Below, in pieces: positions 45,106-55,405 of a DNA stretch of 64,000 bases. Both the position numbers and the translations under genes were made by a program. The DNA lies in assembly GCA_016713925.1 (NCBI GenBank), contig JADJOH010000007.1, positions 1,103,501-1,167,500 of the forward strand, in the 5' to 3' direction. The first letter of the stretch is position 1. Each line of letters opens with the position of its first letter. Source of the stretch: Bacteroidota bacterium. Lineage in GTDB: Bacteria > Bacteroidota > Bacteroidia > AKYH767-A > OLB10. Under the pieces are notes generated by a model. That model made no database searches. It was given only the letters and a program-made list of their open reading frames with translations, and was not told where the DNA came from.

Positions 45106-45945
45106 TTATGATTTATTAAAAATCATTCTTAAACCCAGCCCTGCTACAGGACTTGAGTAAAAGTATTGTCCCTTTATGGGGAAACTTCCGTTTGTAAACA
45201 CTCCCACCTTTCCATTTATCATATAAGTAATTTCAAAACCTGTGTTTAATAGTCCACGGTTATTGTGATAAAGTCCCAGCAAATATAATTTCGGTTGTTC
45301 ACTTGCATTTTCCAGAGGGAAAACGCCATTCATATTCCACTCCAAGAGGATGTTTTCATTAATGAGAACGTTCAACGATACTCCAGCCATAAATTCATCA
45401 CCAAAGTATTGATTTCTGTTGGTAAAGCCCATATACGTCTGAGCTGACCATCTGGTAGACCGATGGTATTTCACATTAAAAAACGACTGGGTGTAAAAAT
45501 CTGCAAATCCGGTATTCAAATTTGTTTTTTTATCTCTATAACCGGTTGCAAGGCTTTGGACAACTGCTAAGCATGCTGACCATTCATCGTTGCGTGAAAA
45601 GCCAAACTTCAAACCTATTTCTATATCACCCGGTCGGGAAATGGAAGTGTTTGCTTCTATTCCACCCGGTGCTGATGAAGCTTCCACATGATTATAGATG
45701 AACAAAGGAGCGTTCACCAAAACACTCCAGTGTTTATGAATACCGGCTTCAGCATTAATATAGAAGCCAGAGTGCAAGACCGAAGGAGTAATTTTACGCT
45801 CACCGTCATTATCGAAAACACCGGTATAGCTTGTACCGAAAAGACCTGTTTTCAAATGAAGAGATTTCTCAGCTACCATTGCTTGTTGTCCCATCAATTG
45901 AGATGAAAAAAGCAGGAATATTAATGAAATAAAACTTTTATACAT
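45106..45945 (-). CDS. Outer-membrane beta-barrel protein, unknown function
   Basis: This 279-residue protein has a signal peptide (MYKSFISLIFLLFSSQLMGQQ) followed by alternating polar/aromatic strands typical of an outer-membrane barrel, for example HWSVLVNAPLFIYNHVE, KFGFSRNDEWSACLAVV and RWSAQTYMGFTNRNQYF. The last residue pattern (GLGLRMIF) is a barrel C-terminal strand. I start at MYKSF; seven residues upstream exist. It is oriented like the DUF5916 gene, 138 bp downstream of it. It may be a transporter or structural protein. No specific family is recognised. Confidence 0.75.
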   Translation of the reverse strand: MYKSFISLIFLLFSSQLMGQQAMVAEKSLHLKTGLFGTSYTGVFDNDGERKITPSVLHSGFYINAEAGIHKHWSVLVNAPLFIYNHVEASSAPGGIEANTSISRPGDIEIGLKFGFSRNDEWSACLAVVQSLATGYRDKKTNLNTGFADFYTQSFFNVKYHRSTRWSAQTYMGFTNRNQYFGDEFMAGVSLNVLINENILLEWNMNGVFPLENASEQPKLYLLGLYHNNRGLLNTGFEITYMINGKVGVFTNGSFPIKGQYFYSSPVAGLGLRMIFNKS

Positions 45946-46083
45946 AAGGATTGATTTTCTACCCATTCTCCGACAATAAATTTACAAAAAATACTAATTC
46001 AGGTTACCATAAAAGTTGTTTCCTCTAAAATCACCACTTCATTTAGTAATATAAATTCCGGATTTCAAGTCCTTTTTCAGGAA

Positions 46084-48621
46084 TTACTGCCCTGATTTTT
46101 CAAAACGATGAGAAGGGCGGGTAAAAGAAGTTGCTTTATCGAATTCTGATTTATGATATCTGCGGCCCATTTTCCCATGTACTTTCAAGTAATCGAGAAA
46201 ATACAAAACTTTAATTGCTATTGTTCTCGATTGAGGATCATTAATCACTCTGCTAAAATTATCTCCGAATTGATGCTTGATAATCTGAGTTTCATTCGAC
46301 AAACCATTTTTATAAATAATATTTAAAATACTTCCGGGAGCAAATCGCCATTCATAGATAATATCAATATTCATCACATTAAAGTTGAAATTACTATTCC
46401 CTGTAAACAGGCTGTTTTCTATCATTTCGCCCTCCTGATCCAATGAAAAATACTTTTTATAATCTCCCGTAATCCAATAGTGTCTCGCAATTAAGGTCAG
46501 CCACATATTATTCTTAAATATATAACTTCCTTTAAAGCTGTTCTCCCAGGTGTCCAATCTTCTTCCTCCGATGAGAGGCTTCCCTTCTTCATCATGGGTG
46601 GCATACCCTACATTAAATGGATCGTAGTTATACACCAACTTATAGGTCAGGAAGAACTTATCATTTGGTCTGAATCTAATTCCCAGTTCATTGTTATAAC
46701 CAAACCAGGTAAACTCATCAATGAAATTGGAAAGATTAAAGCTATAATCAATAGCCAGTTTCTTCCGATAATCTGTGCTGATCCCGGCGTAGGTATAATA
46801 ATACCGGAGTCCTCTAAAAACCTGTCCGTCGGTGCGGGCTTCAAAAAAATCATACGGTCTGAATAATTGAGCCCCGGCCCCTGCAAAAACGGCATTCCAA
46901 CTTAATAGATTGGCAAAGAGATTTAATGAAATACTATTGTCTCCAATTTTCCCGGTTTTAAAATCATCAGTGATATATATGTTAAAATTGTTATAAGACT
47001 CTCTGATAAATTTCCAGGGTTTGTACAAATTAAATCTAAAAAACCCTTCTGTATTATTTTGACCTGCCACCCTAAAGTATCCCAAATCCGTAGCATTATA
47101 ATCAGGGCTCGTAACATTTCTGTAAGACCCATACATAAAATTGCCACCCAGCTTTTCGGCACCGACGCTGTATTTATATCCTATGGTGTTATTAAATACA
47201 TTCCCTTCTAACGCAGCATTTTCGGAGAAACGCTGTGTAATAACTCCTTCTCCTCCGGCAGAGAAATTATTTTTTTTATTGCTGATTTTTACTCCTGCAC
47301 CGCTTACATTTGAATCATCAAATTTTTCTTTGCGAATGGTACTGGCGTTAATAAAATAAATATTTGAATTGTTCTTAAATTGCTGATCCAATACGATGAT
47401 GTTATAATTTGTAAAGGGCTCCGTGAGTACCTTTCTATCACTACCATCCGACTTCTTTATTGTAGCATAGGCATTATCTGTTATCGCATTGAAAAAACCA
47501 ATTCCCAGGCCTTTATCTGTTCTACCTGAAATTTTTAAGGCATTGAGCAATTTTACCTGAGATGGGTTTTCTGTCAATGTTTCATCCTCCTTTACTTCAT
47601 TAAACACAGCATAAAAACCGGATGGTGTTTTACCAATACGTCTGGAATAAAATAAATTCCCTTTACTGAAAAGCTCAATGGCTTCTTTGAAAAATGGGCG
47701 GTTCTCGTCGTAAACCACTTCTCTATAACTCAGATTTTTCACAATACGATCTGATTGAACTTGTCCGAAATCAGGCAATAGTGTCATGTCCAATGTAAAT
47801 CTATCATCTATACCATACTTCACATCAGCTCCTAAACTATAGGAACTAAGATCAGAATAGCTATAACTTCCATCTTCATTGAAAAGCGGACTATGTTCAT
47901 AGCTCAATGCCAGATAGGGAACCATTGAAAGCCGCAAAGGGGTTTTTACATCTTTAACTCCTCTGAGATGTCCCCAATAAAGCTGAGCATTTGTTGCAAC
48001 AGAGGGAACATATGCCCACATTTGAAATTCACGCCTTCTTCTGACGTTTCGGGTAAACTGCACACCCCATTCCTGAATTTCCATTGCAGGAAAACGGAAT
48101 GCTGAATACGGTATTTCCATTTCCACATACCAGCCTTTCGCATCGCTACTTACCTCAGAATTCCAAACAGCATCAAAAGTGAAATCACTGAATTTAGAGT
48201 CCAATTGAACACCTGACGCATAAACTCCGAATTGATAGGCATCCTGCTGGTTATTGTAAGGGTCAATTTTGAAATAAAAATTGTCGGCATTTAATTCCGG
48301 TTCATCTCTTTGACCCAATTGCCTTAAAATACTATCTGCCTGCGTATCATAACACCATGCACCAATATAAATCGCAAAATCCGTATAAAGCACTTTAACT
48401 TCTGTTTTTTGAGTAGAAGGTTTTCCTTCTTCCGGACGACTTTGAATAAAATCACTGCTCTCCTGTGCCAATTGCCATTCCGGTTCATTTAATCTCCCAT
48501 CTATTTTAGGGGCATTAATAACCCTCGCTGCATGAATGGATCTCAGCGTGTCCGGAATATCAACCATCCCCGGCAGACAGGTCGAATAGCATAACAAGAA
48601 AAGAAGAAGGAGAGGCTTCAT
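46084..48621 (-). CDS. DUF5916 domain-containing outer-membrane protein
   Basis: This 845-residue protein has a signal peptide. An N-terminal carbohydrate-binding (CBM9-like) module follows at about 30-200 (PKIDGRLNEPEWQLAQ, AIYIGAWCYD, WYVEMEIPYSAFRF). Then comes the long DUF5916 barrel region, with LDMTLLPDFGQVQSDR and ENRPFFKEAIELFS. Proteins of this type are surface receptors in Bacteroidetes, often near carbohydrate or metal uptake genes, but the ligand is unknown. A -7 box lies upstream at 48638-48645. Transcription may continue into the barrel gene downstream. Confidence 0.9.
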   Translation of the reverse strand: MKPLLLLFLLCYSTCLPGMVDIPDTLRSIHAARVINAPKIDGRLNEPEWQLAQESSDFIQSRPEEGKPSTQKTEVKVLYTDFAIYIGAWCYDTQADSILRQLGQRDEPELNADNFYFKIDPYNNQQDAYQFGVYASGVQLDSKFSDFTFDAVWNSEVSSDAKGWYVEMEIPYSAFRFPAMEIQEWGVQFTRNVRRRREFQMWAYVPSVATNAQLYWGHLRGVKDVKTPLRLSMVPYLALSYEHSPLFNEDGSYSYSDLSSYSLGADVKYGIDDRFTLDMTLLPDFGQVQSDRIVKNLSYREVVYDENRPFFKEAIELFSKGNLFYSRRIGKTPSGFYAVFNEVKEDETLTENPSQVKLLNALKISGRTDKGLGIGFFNAITDNAYATIKKSDGSDRKVLTEPFTNYNIIVLDQQFKNNSNIYFINASTIRKEKFDDSNVSGAGVKISNKKNNFSAGGEGVITQRFSENAALEGNVFNNTIGYKYSVGAEKLGGNFMYGSYRNVTSPDYNATDLGYFRVAGQNNTEGFFRFNLYKPWKFIRESYNNFNIYITDDFKTGKIGDNSISLNLFANLLSWNAVFAGAGAQLFRPYDFFEARTDGQVFRGLRYYYTYAGISTDYRKKLAIDYSFNLSNFIDEFTWFGYNNELGIRFRPNDKFFLTYKLVYNYDPFNVGYATHDEEGKPLIGGRRLDTWENSFKGSYIFKNNMWLTLIARHYWITGDYKKYFSLDQEGEMIENSLFTGNSNFNFNVMNIDIIYEWRFAPGSILNIIYKNGLSNETQIIKHQFGDNFSRVINDPQSRTIAIKVLYFLDYLKVHGKMGRRYHKSEFDKATSFTRPSHRFEKSGQ

Positions 48622-48637
48622 GAGGATGAGATGGTAT

Positions 48638-48645
48638 CAAAAGTA
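48638..48645 (-). promoter_or_regulatory. -7 promoter element of the DUF5916 gene (TACTTTTG)
   Basis: This is an exact TAnnTTTG match on the minus strand, 16 bases upstream of the ATG. Confidence 0.55.
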
Positions 48646-48754
48646 TTCTATCAATTAATACCGACTCTAAAATTAACATGCCATTAACAATCTGGATTAT
48701 TTATTAGCTGAAGTGAAAGAAACTATCGACGAAATGAACTAAAGTATCGATTCC

Positions 48755-49785
48755 TTAATGCTCACTTTTAATTCTCCTGTATAGCTGATCCATAAATTCA
48801 CTAAAATTCATATCTTCTCTGGAAATGTATTGTTGAATCATTAGCGGATGTTTCTCCGGCTCGGGGATTTTAAAATAAAAAACAAAAGTCTTCTCATTAT
48901 CTTCTTTCGAAAACAAGTCCGTTTTACCAAAACGCACATCGTAAAAACACAGCGTGTCATTCTTCATCTCAGCAACGTAAAAATTTTTACTGAACCACTG
49001 TAGCTTTTCCAGACCTTCCTTATCCTTTATAGCATTCAGTAAAATCGTATTTCTCTGATAAGATTCGAAAGATACGGTTTTGCTTTCCTGCAACAATGAG
49101 TAGTAACCGATATAACAATTTGAATCATTTCTGGCTACACAGTACCATAACAAATTACTAAACAATACCGGATTAGACAGGCTATTGCCTACTGCTATTC
49201 GCTGTTCCTTTAGAGCGGCTGAAAAGATCCGTTCCACATACCATTTATTAAAAATCGTCAAAATCAAATATCCACTACTTAATACCAATCCGGCTTTATT
49301 GATCGCAAATGAAAGGTCGGGTTTCCTGCGTCGAAAAACCATCACCAAAATCATACTTAAGAGTAAGGGTAGGGTATAGCCGGGATCAACAATAGAAATG
49401 GTATTCAATGCCACTCTGTAGTCGCTAAAAGGCAAAAACAGCTGGGTTCCATAGAGTGTAAATGCGTCGAGGAGGGGATGCGTAAAAATACCCCAGAAAA
49501 AAGCTTCACCCAATCCTTTAACACCATCGCCGATGGTTTACGATATATCTTGCTCACTAACCAACCAAATACAGGGGCTGCAAGAAATCCAAAAACCAAG
49601 CTATGACTAAAACCACGATGTACCGATAGATTCTCCAGTTCAGTAAATAAGGGACTAAAAACAATATCCAGATCGGGTATAGTGCCGGCAACACCGCCCC
49701 AAAACAAGGCTTTGTTTCCGGCTTTCTTCCCTGCAACTAATTCTCCTAAAGCAGCACCAAGTACAAATTGAGTAATACTATCCAC
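48755..49785 (-). pseudogene. DUF457/YdjM-type membrane metal-dependent hydrolase, one frameshift
   Basis: The family are integral membrane proteins with conserved His and Asp. The first frame (from 49785) carries SITQFVLGAALGE, GTIPDLDIVFSPLF and HRGFSHSLVFGFLA. It loses frame after DWVKLF at a TTTTTT run (plus strand 49495-49500, six A bases). Adding one base continues into the second frame as FFWGIFTHPLLDAFTLYGTQ with its acidic and histidine residues, ending at 48755, a total of 343 residues. Both parts are needed for the conserved site. It lies 10 bp past the cphA start-side operon end, and is probably transcribed upstream of, or separately from, it; the order suggests independence. Confidence 0.75.
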
Positions 49786-49795
49786 TACTTCTCAA

Positions 49796-52475
49796 TTAGC
49801 CTGTAGTAACTCCGGGTTTGATTTGCTCATGTTGATTCGGAATATCCTCTGACTTTAACTCAAATTTATCCTCTTCCTCTTTATACTTCATGACCTGATC
49901 CAGCGCATCCGGAACCACATCGCTGCAGATAACAATGAATGATCCTTTTTTTGCATTCTTGAATGCATAATCAATGGCTTCAGGCTCACTGGGTATTACT
50001 GTATACTTTTTATTCACGTCTATCTTATGTACGCCCTGAAGCATCAAGTCGATGATTTCACGCTCTGATCTTCCTCTCAAATTGCGGTCCTGACGTACAA
50101 TAATTTCATCAAACATCTTAGCTGCCAGAGTACCCAAAGCGATAATATCTTCATCTCTGCGATCACCAACACCCGCTATAATTCCAATCTTAGGTTTTGC
50201 TTCAATCTTTTCGATGAACTTGGAAATCGCCTGAAATCCGGCAGGATTATGAGCATAATCCACCATTACATTAAACTTCCTGAATTCAAACATATTCATT
50301 CGTCCCGGCGTTTGAACCGGTGATGGAATAAATGTTTCTAAGGCCAAACGAATATCTTCTATTTTAAAATTCCGTATGAAACCTGTAAGCACTGCCGGTA
50401 AAATATTCTGAATCATAAAGGCAGCTTTTCCGCGGAAGGTGAGGGGTATATTTACAATTTTCTCCACTCTGATTTTCCATGTGCCTTTACAGATTGTGAT
50501 AAATCCATTTTCAGCAATCGCAGCAAGTCCACCTTTTTCACAATGTTCTTCTACGAGTGGATTTTTCTCATCCATTGAAAAATAAGCAACATTGCATTGC
50601 AAGCCTTTAGCCATTCCATAAACCAATTCGTCATCGGCGTTCAGGATAGCATAACCGCCGGGCATCACCGCTTCCGGAACAATCGATTTCACCCTGGCCA
50701 TATCTTCCAGTGAATTGATATCTTTTAATCCAAGATGATCCGCTGCGACATTGGTCACAATACCAATATCGCATTGATGAAATCCCAAACCTGCCCTGAG
50801 AATACCACCTCTGGCGGTTTCAAGAACAGCAAAATCCACAGTAGGATCTTTTAAAACAAATTCAGCACTTTGAGGACCTGTACAATCTCCGCGTTGCATC
50901 ATGATATTCTGGATGTAAATACCATCGGTAGTTGTAAATCCAACTTTATATCCCGCCGTTTTCGCGATATGCGCCATGAGTCGGGTAGTGGTGGTTTTTC
51001 CATTGGTCCCGGTAACGGCAACTATGGGTATTTTAAAGGCAGCACCCGGAGGAAACAACATATTAATAACCGGTTCGGCTACATTGCGTGGCAGACCTTC
51101 TGTAGGAGCGAGATGCATGCGGAAACCGGGTGCAGCATTCACTTCAAGAATTGCGCCTCCTGTCTCTGAAATGGGCAAACCAAGATCATCTGCCATAATA
51201 TCAATACCGCAAATATCAAGACCTATAATACGAGCGATTCGCTCCGCCATAAAAATATTATGTGGGTGAACATGATCACTTATATCCGTTGCAGTACCTC
51301 CGGTGGAAATATTTGCAGTCGATTTAAGGTATAAAATTTCTCCGGCAGGCAATACACTTTCCAATGTCAATCCTTTCTCAAGTAAGATATTATTGGTCAT
51401 CTCATCTACTTTAATTGCAGTGAGCACCTTTTCATGACCATAGCCACGACGCGGGTCTTTGTTTACCTGATCAATGAGTTGCTGAATAGTTTGTTTACCA
51501 TCACCCTTTACCATAGCCGGAGTTCTTTTAGCAGCGGCTACAAACTTGTAATCGATGACTAATACGCGGTGATCAAATCCGGTAATATACTTTTCACAAA
51601 TTACGGCCCGGGAGATTTTCTTCGCTAATCCTAACGCCTCAACCGCATCCTCTTTTGTTCTAATATTAATGGTTGCACCACGACCATGATTTCCATTCAC
51701 GGGTTTAATGACCATCGGAAAACCTATGGAAACAATCGCATTCTCCAAATCTTCCTCATCATAAATTATCCGGCCTTTAGGCACGGGAATATTTGCCGCT
51801 TCCAGAAGATTCTTGGTTTCTTCTTTATCACAGGCAATTTCAACAGCAATACTACCGGTCTGACTGGTAATAGTCGCCTGAATTCTCTTTTGGTTAACAC
51901 CATAGCCCAGCATCACCAGGGAATGCCGGTTCAAACGAATCCATGGAATCCCCCTTGCTGCTGCTTCTTCCACAATAGAGCCGGTACTTGGGCCCAGTCG
52001 TTCATCTTCACGCAATTCACGCATCTTTTGGATATCATCTTCCAGCGGATACTCTTTGCCTTCCACTAACGCCTCGACTATCCGAACTGCGGCCTTTGCT
52101 GCATAAATGCCCACCTTTTCTTCCATGTAGGTGAAAACCACGTTATAAACACCCGGCTCGGAAGTAGATCTTGTTCTGCCGAACCCTACATCCATTCCGG
52201 CAAGTGTTTGTATTTCCAGAGCAATATGTTCAACCACATGCCCCATCCAGGTTCCATCAGCGACACGCTTGAAAAAGCCTCCCGGATGTCCTTCTGAACA
52301 TTCATGTTCATACATAGTTGGAAACATTTTTTCCAGCCTTTCTGAGAATCCTTCAATCAAATTTGAAGGGGCGCTCCTCCATTTCTTCCAGATCAAGTTT
52401 CATCACTATCAAGAAATGGCGTCGAATCGACCAGTAGTTAGGGCCACGCATCGCCCTGATCTCACGTATTTTCAT
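49796..52475 (-). pseudogene. cphA: Cyanophycin synthetase, one frameshift near the N-terminus
   Basis: CphA polymerises aspartate and arginine into the nitrogen-storage polymer cyanophycin. The full frame starts at ATG 52475 (MKIREIRAMRGPNYWSIRRH). It shifts after EEMEERP at a CCCC run (plus-strand GGGG 52368-52371, one base too many), and continues SNLIEGFSERLEKMFPTMYE. With the base removed the product is 892 residues, the usual length. The ATP-grasp half has KPVNGNHGRGATI and EVNAAPGFRMHLAPT. The Mur-ligase half has AVTGTNGKTTTTRLM and MVDYAHNPAGF. Homologous N-termini extend to MKI, so I include the first frame. It lies divergent from cphB. Confidence 0.9.
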
Positions 52476-52611
52476 AGTATTTTTAGCATAAAGTTTTAAT
52501 ATCCGACCTGTTGATAAACCATAGGCAGCAGGTCACTCCGCCCGATGAAAATAAGAATAGTTTCGTATTCATCCAAATGAAGGGGACTTGCATCGAATAT
52601 ATCCAAGTCCG

Positions 52612-52619
52612 TACCTTTG
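52612..52619 (+). promoter_or_regulatory. -7 promoter element of cphB (TACCTTTG)
   Basis: This is an exact TAnnTTTG match, 15 bases upstream of the cphB ATG, with a TTG 22 bases upstream as a possible -33. Confidence 0.6.
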
Positions 52620-52634
52620 AATTTAAATACCATT

Positions 52635-53504
52635 ATGCCGATAATTAAGGGAAAATTAATAGCCATTGGGGGGAACGAAGATAAAGGGACAGAACCGGAA
52701 CCAAATTTTCAGCAGAAAAACAATCTCAATTTTTTTGAACTTCAAATACTATCACGAATAGTTCATGAGTGTAAAAGCTTAAAAGATGCTCATATTGAAG
52801 TCATTACAACCGCCTCCAGTATACCTCAGGAAGTAGGTGAAAATTATTTGCATGCCTTCGGTAAAATTGGATGTACCAATATAAAAATCATGCATATCCG
52901 GGATAGATCGGATGCACAGACTCCTGAATTTATAGAGCGTATTAAAAGTTGTGAAGCCGTTATGATGACGGGCGGAAATCAATTGCGGCTCAGTACGATT
53001 TTTGGAGGAACTGAAATACTGGCGGTACTTCATCAACGTTTGCAAGAGGAAGATTTTATAATAGCCGGTACAAGCGCAGGCGCGATGGCCATGAGCAATA
53101 CGATGATTTATCAAGGCTCCAGTGCCGGGGCGCTCATCAAAGGCGAAGTTAAAATTACTACCGGTCTTGCTTTTATTAAGGATGTGATCATTGACTCTCA
53201 TTTTGATAAACGTGGGCGCTTTGGTCGTTTGGCACAGGCTGTTGCTTCAAATCCTTCCTGTATTGGAATCGGTTTAGGAGAAGATACCGGTGTATTGATA
53301 AAAAATAATAATCATCTGGAAGCAATCGGTTCCGGCTTAGTAATTATTGTTGATGGACACGGAATAAGACATTCCAACATTGCAGATCTTACTGAAGGTT
53401 CGCCTATAAGTATTGAAAATCTGGTGGTCCATGTGATGACCAAGGGGAATGCGTATGAATTAAAAGAAAGACGTTTTTTAATTGAAGAAAAAGTGGTTTC
53501 CTGA
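52635..53504 (+). CDS. cphB: Cyanophycinase
   Basis: CphB is a serine exopeptidase (family S51) that degrades cyanophycin to beta-Asp-Arg dipeptides. The 289-residue protein has the nucleophile in GTSAGAMAMS (Ser147), the TGGNQLRL block and DSHFDKRGRFGRL with the family histidine. I start at MPIIKGKL. The gene diverges from cphA, so synthesis and breakdown are encoded side by side. It ends 67 bp before a convergent ABC transporter gene. Confidence 0.92.
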   Translation: MPIIKGKLIAIGGNEDKGTEPEPNFQQKNNLNFFELQILSRIVHECKSLKDAHIEVITTASSIPQEVGENYLHAFGKIGCTNIKIMHIRDRSDAQTPEFIERIKSCEAVMMTGGNQLRLSTIFGGTEILAVLHQRLQEEDFIIAGTSAGAMAMSNTMIYQGSSAGALIKGEVKITTGLAFIKDVIIDSHFDKRGRFGRLAQAVASNPSCIGIGLGEDTGVLIKNNNHLEAIGSGLVIIVDGHGIRHSNIADLTEGSPISIENLVVHVMTKGNAYELKERRFLIEEKVVS

Positions 53505-53571
53505 AATCTGCTTTTACGTCGCCCAACTGGATACTAAGACCTTATGAATTAAGTATTCTACTTACGAATGA

Positions 53572-54294
53572 CTATTTGTCTTCAGCATCCATTCCATCGC
53601 TTTTTCGAAGTGCTTTTTGAATGTTTTCACTGTATTTATCAGAAGTAAAAGCAGTAATTTCTTCCTTCAACTTATCAAACAAATTTCTAGTATAAGAAGA
53701 ACGAATTGTTCCTGCATTTAAATAATGAATTTCGTCACAGGTACCGGTAAGTGTTTCCAATACGTGTGAGGTGAGGAGGATGGTCTTACCTTCTTCCTTT
53801 AACACTAACACTAATTTTTTAAGGAGTTCTACCGCCTCCAAATCCAACGCATTAAATGGTTCATCCAGTAATAAAACCGGTCTGTCCAATGCCAATACTC
53901 CCATAATAGAGAGTTTTCTTTGCATACCGGAGCTATAGGAATCAATAAATTCATCCAATGGTAATTGAAATATTTCATTCCACTCCTTCAACCTGAATTG
54001 CTTATTGTTGGCGGAAAAGAAGTCGAGGTAATCACGACCGGTCATATTGGGATAAAAGAACAAATTAGATTCCATGTAAATGATATCTGTTACTCTCACA
54101 TTTCTATTATCCCATTGTATACTTCCTGTTATCGGAGAAAGTAATCCGGTGATCAATCTTAACAAAGTTGTTTTTCCGGAACCGTTTACACCTACTAATC
54201 CATGAATCTCGCCCGCGGAAATATTCATATGAACGCCGGTGAGCACAGATAACTTTCCGTAATTAAAATTTACATCTTTAATGGCCAGTAACAT
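53572..54294 (-). CDS. ABC transporter ATP-binding protein
   Basis: This 240-residue ATPase has Walker A GVNGSGKTTLLRL, signature SSGMQRKLSI, Walker B VLLLDEPFNALD and an H-loop LTSHVLETL. It belongs to the CcmA/NatA-like export or drug-resistance group. The C-terminus extends with a Lys/Asp-rich tail (EDK). It overlaps the upstream permease gene by 17 bases, so the two form an exporter. The substrate cannot be deduced. Confidence 0.9.
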   Translation of the reverse strand: MLLAIKDVNFNYGKLSVLTGVHMNISAGEIHGLVGVNGSGKTTLLRLITGLLSPITGSIQWDNRNVRVTDIIYMESNLFFYPNMTGRDYLDFFSANNKQFRLKEWNEIFQLPLDEFIDSYSSGMQRKLSIMGVLALDRPVLLLDEPFNALDLEAVELLKKLVLVLKEEGKTILLTSHVLETLTGTCDEIHYLNAGTIRSSYTRNLFDKLKEEITAFTSDKYSENIQKALRKSDGMDAEDK

Positions 54295-55237
54295 ACTTAT
54301 TGAGATTTAAGATTGCCTTCTGTATCCACACCAGACTTAAAACAAGTGGAACAGGAATAAGAAACGGAATGACAAAACTGATGAACGATAAGTATTGATA
54401 GAATTGGGAAGGACCTGCAGGGGAATCAGGATGGTAGAAAGCATATTTCGCAATGATAACAAATACCAAACTAATCTGGAGCATAAGCAATAGAATGCCC
54501 GGAATGAGTACCTCGCCCTCGTGAAAAACAACATATAAAACAATCAAGGGAAATTGGATGATCGCTTGCATTGTTAATGCACTTCGTGTTTTTGAATAAA
54601 GAATGGCTTTCCCATTTTGTCCATAAGCTGCAATAAAAGAAGCAGGTTCATTGTATTGATAAAAAGAAATGATGAGGAGATGCAACAACCATATGCCTGC
54701 TAAAGAAACTATTGGAAATGGCAGTAAAACTATTGTGAAGATATAGAGTAAAAGGAATAAAAACCGATGTTGTCGAATTCCTGTCCTCCATTCCAAATTT
54801 CCCCCTGAAATCAATTTCAACTTTATTCCAATGGCAGAAGAAGCCGAAATGGTTACCGGCCGATAAGCCGCAAACAGGATCATAGATAAAAGGACCGGTA
54901 TAAAATGGAAGTGTGATTTTAGAGTAAAAATCAGAAGAAATGGCAAACTAAATAAAATTAAATCCGCGCATATCATCACTTGATAGTTTTTACTGAACTT
55001 CTTCAAAAAAGCATGGTCTTTTCGAACAGCAACAATAGACACCGGAACAAAGGAAGCCAGTAATACATAAATAGCATGGTCCGGATTACTCAGCAATTCA
55101 GTTAATGTACCCATTAAAATAAGGAGTGACACAAGGATCAGCACCGAAATAAATAATCCTGTAGCTCTAAATTCCCTTCCAATTTGAAGAAATCTAAAAC
55201 GAAGGAAGACCTTTATATATTGAATAAGTTGATGCAA
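54278..55237 (-). CDS. ABC transporter permease-like membrane protein
   Basis: This 319-residue protein has about eight hydrophobic spans (for example LFISVLILVSLLILMGTL, LLLYIFTIVLLPFPIVSLA and LSFISFVIPFLIPVPLVLSL), matching no well-known permease family closely. Its gene overlaps the ATPase gene. The start codon at 55237 is TTG; no ATG occurs in frame upstream, so the start is uncertain. A TATCTTTA, one base from the -7 consensus, lies just four bases upstream at 55241-55248. Confidence 0.75.
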   Translation of the reverse strand: MHQLIQYIKVFLRFRFLQIGREFRATGLFISVLILVSLLILMGTLTELLSNPDHAIYVLLASFVPVSIVAVRKDHAFLKKFSKNYQVMICADLILFSLPFLLIFTLKSHFHFIPVLLSMILFAAYRPVTISASSAIGIKLKLISGGNLEWRTGIRQHRFLFLLLYIFTIVLLPFPIVSLAGIWLLHLLIISFYQYNEPASFIAAYGQNGKAILYSKTRSALTMQAIIQFPLIVLYVVFHEGEVLIPGILLLMLQISLVFVIIAKYAFYHPDSPAGPSQFYQYLSFISFVIPFLIPVPLVLSLVWIQKAILNLNKYVTGH

Positions 55238-55405
55238 TAATGTAAAGATAGAAATCTTAAATTGTTTTGAAAAAATCCTATTAATTAAAAGGGGATTAAA
55301 TCCATATCCTTGAGAATTTACGCGTATAGTTGGACAATTAAAGGCCCGAAATACCTTTAATCACAGAAGGTACACCGGGCCAAAAATATTGCTTCGATTT
55401 GCGGA

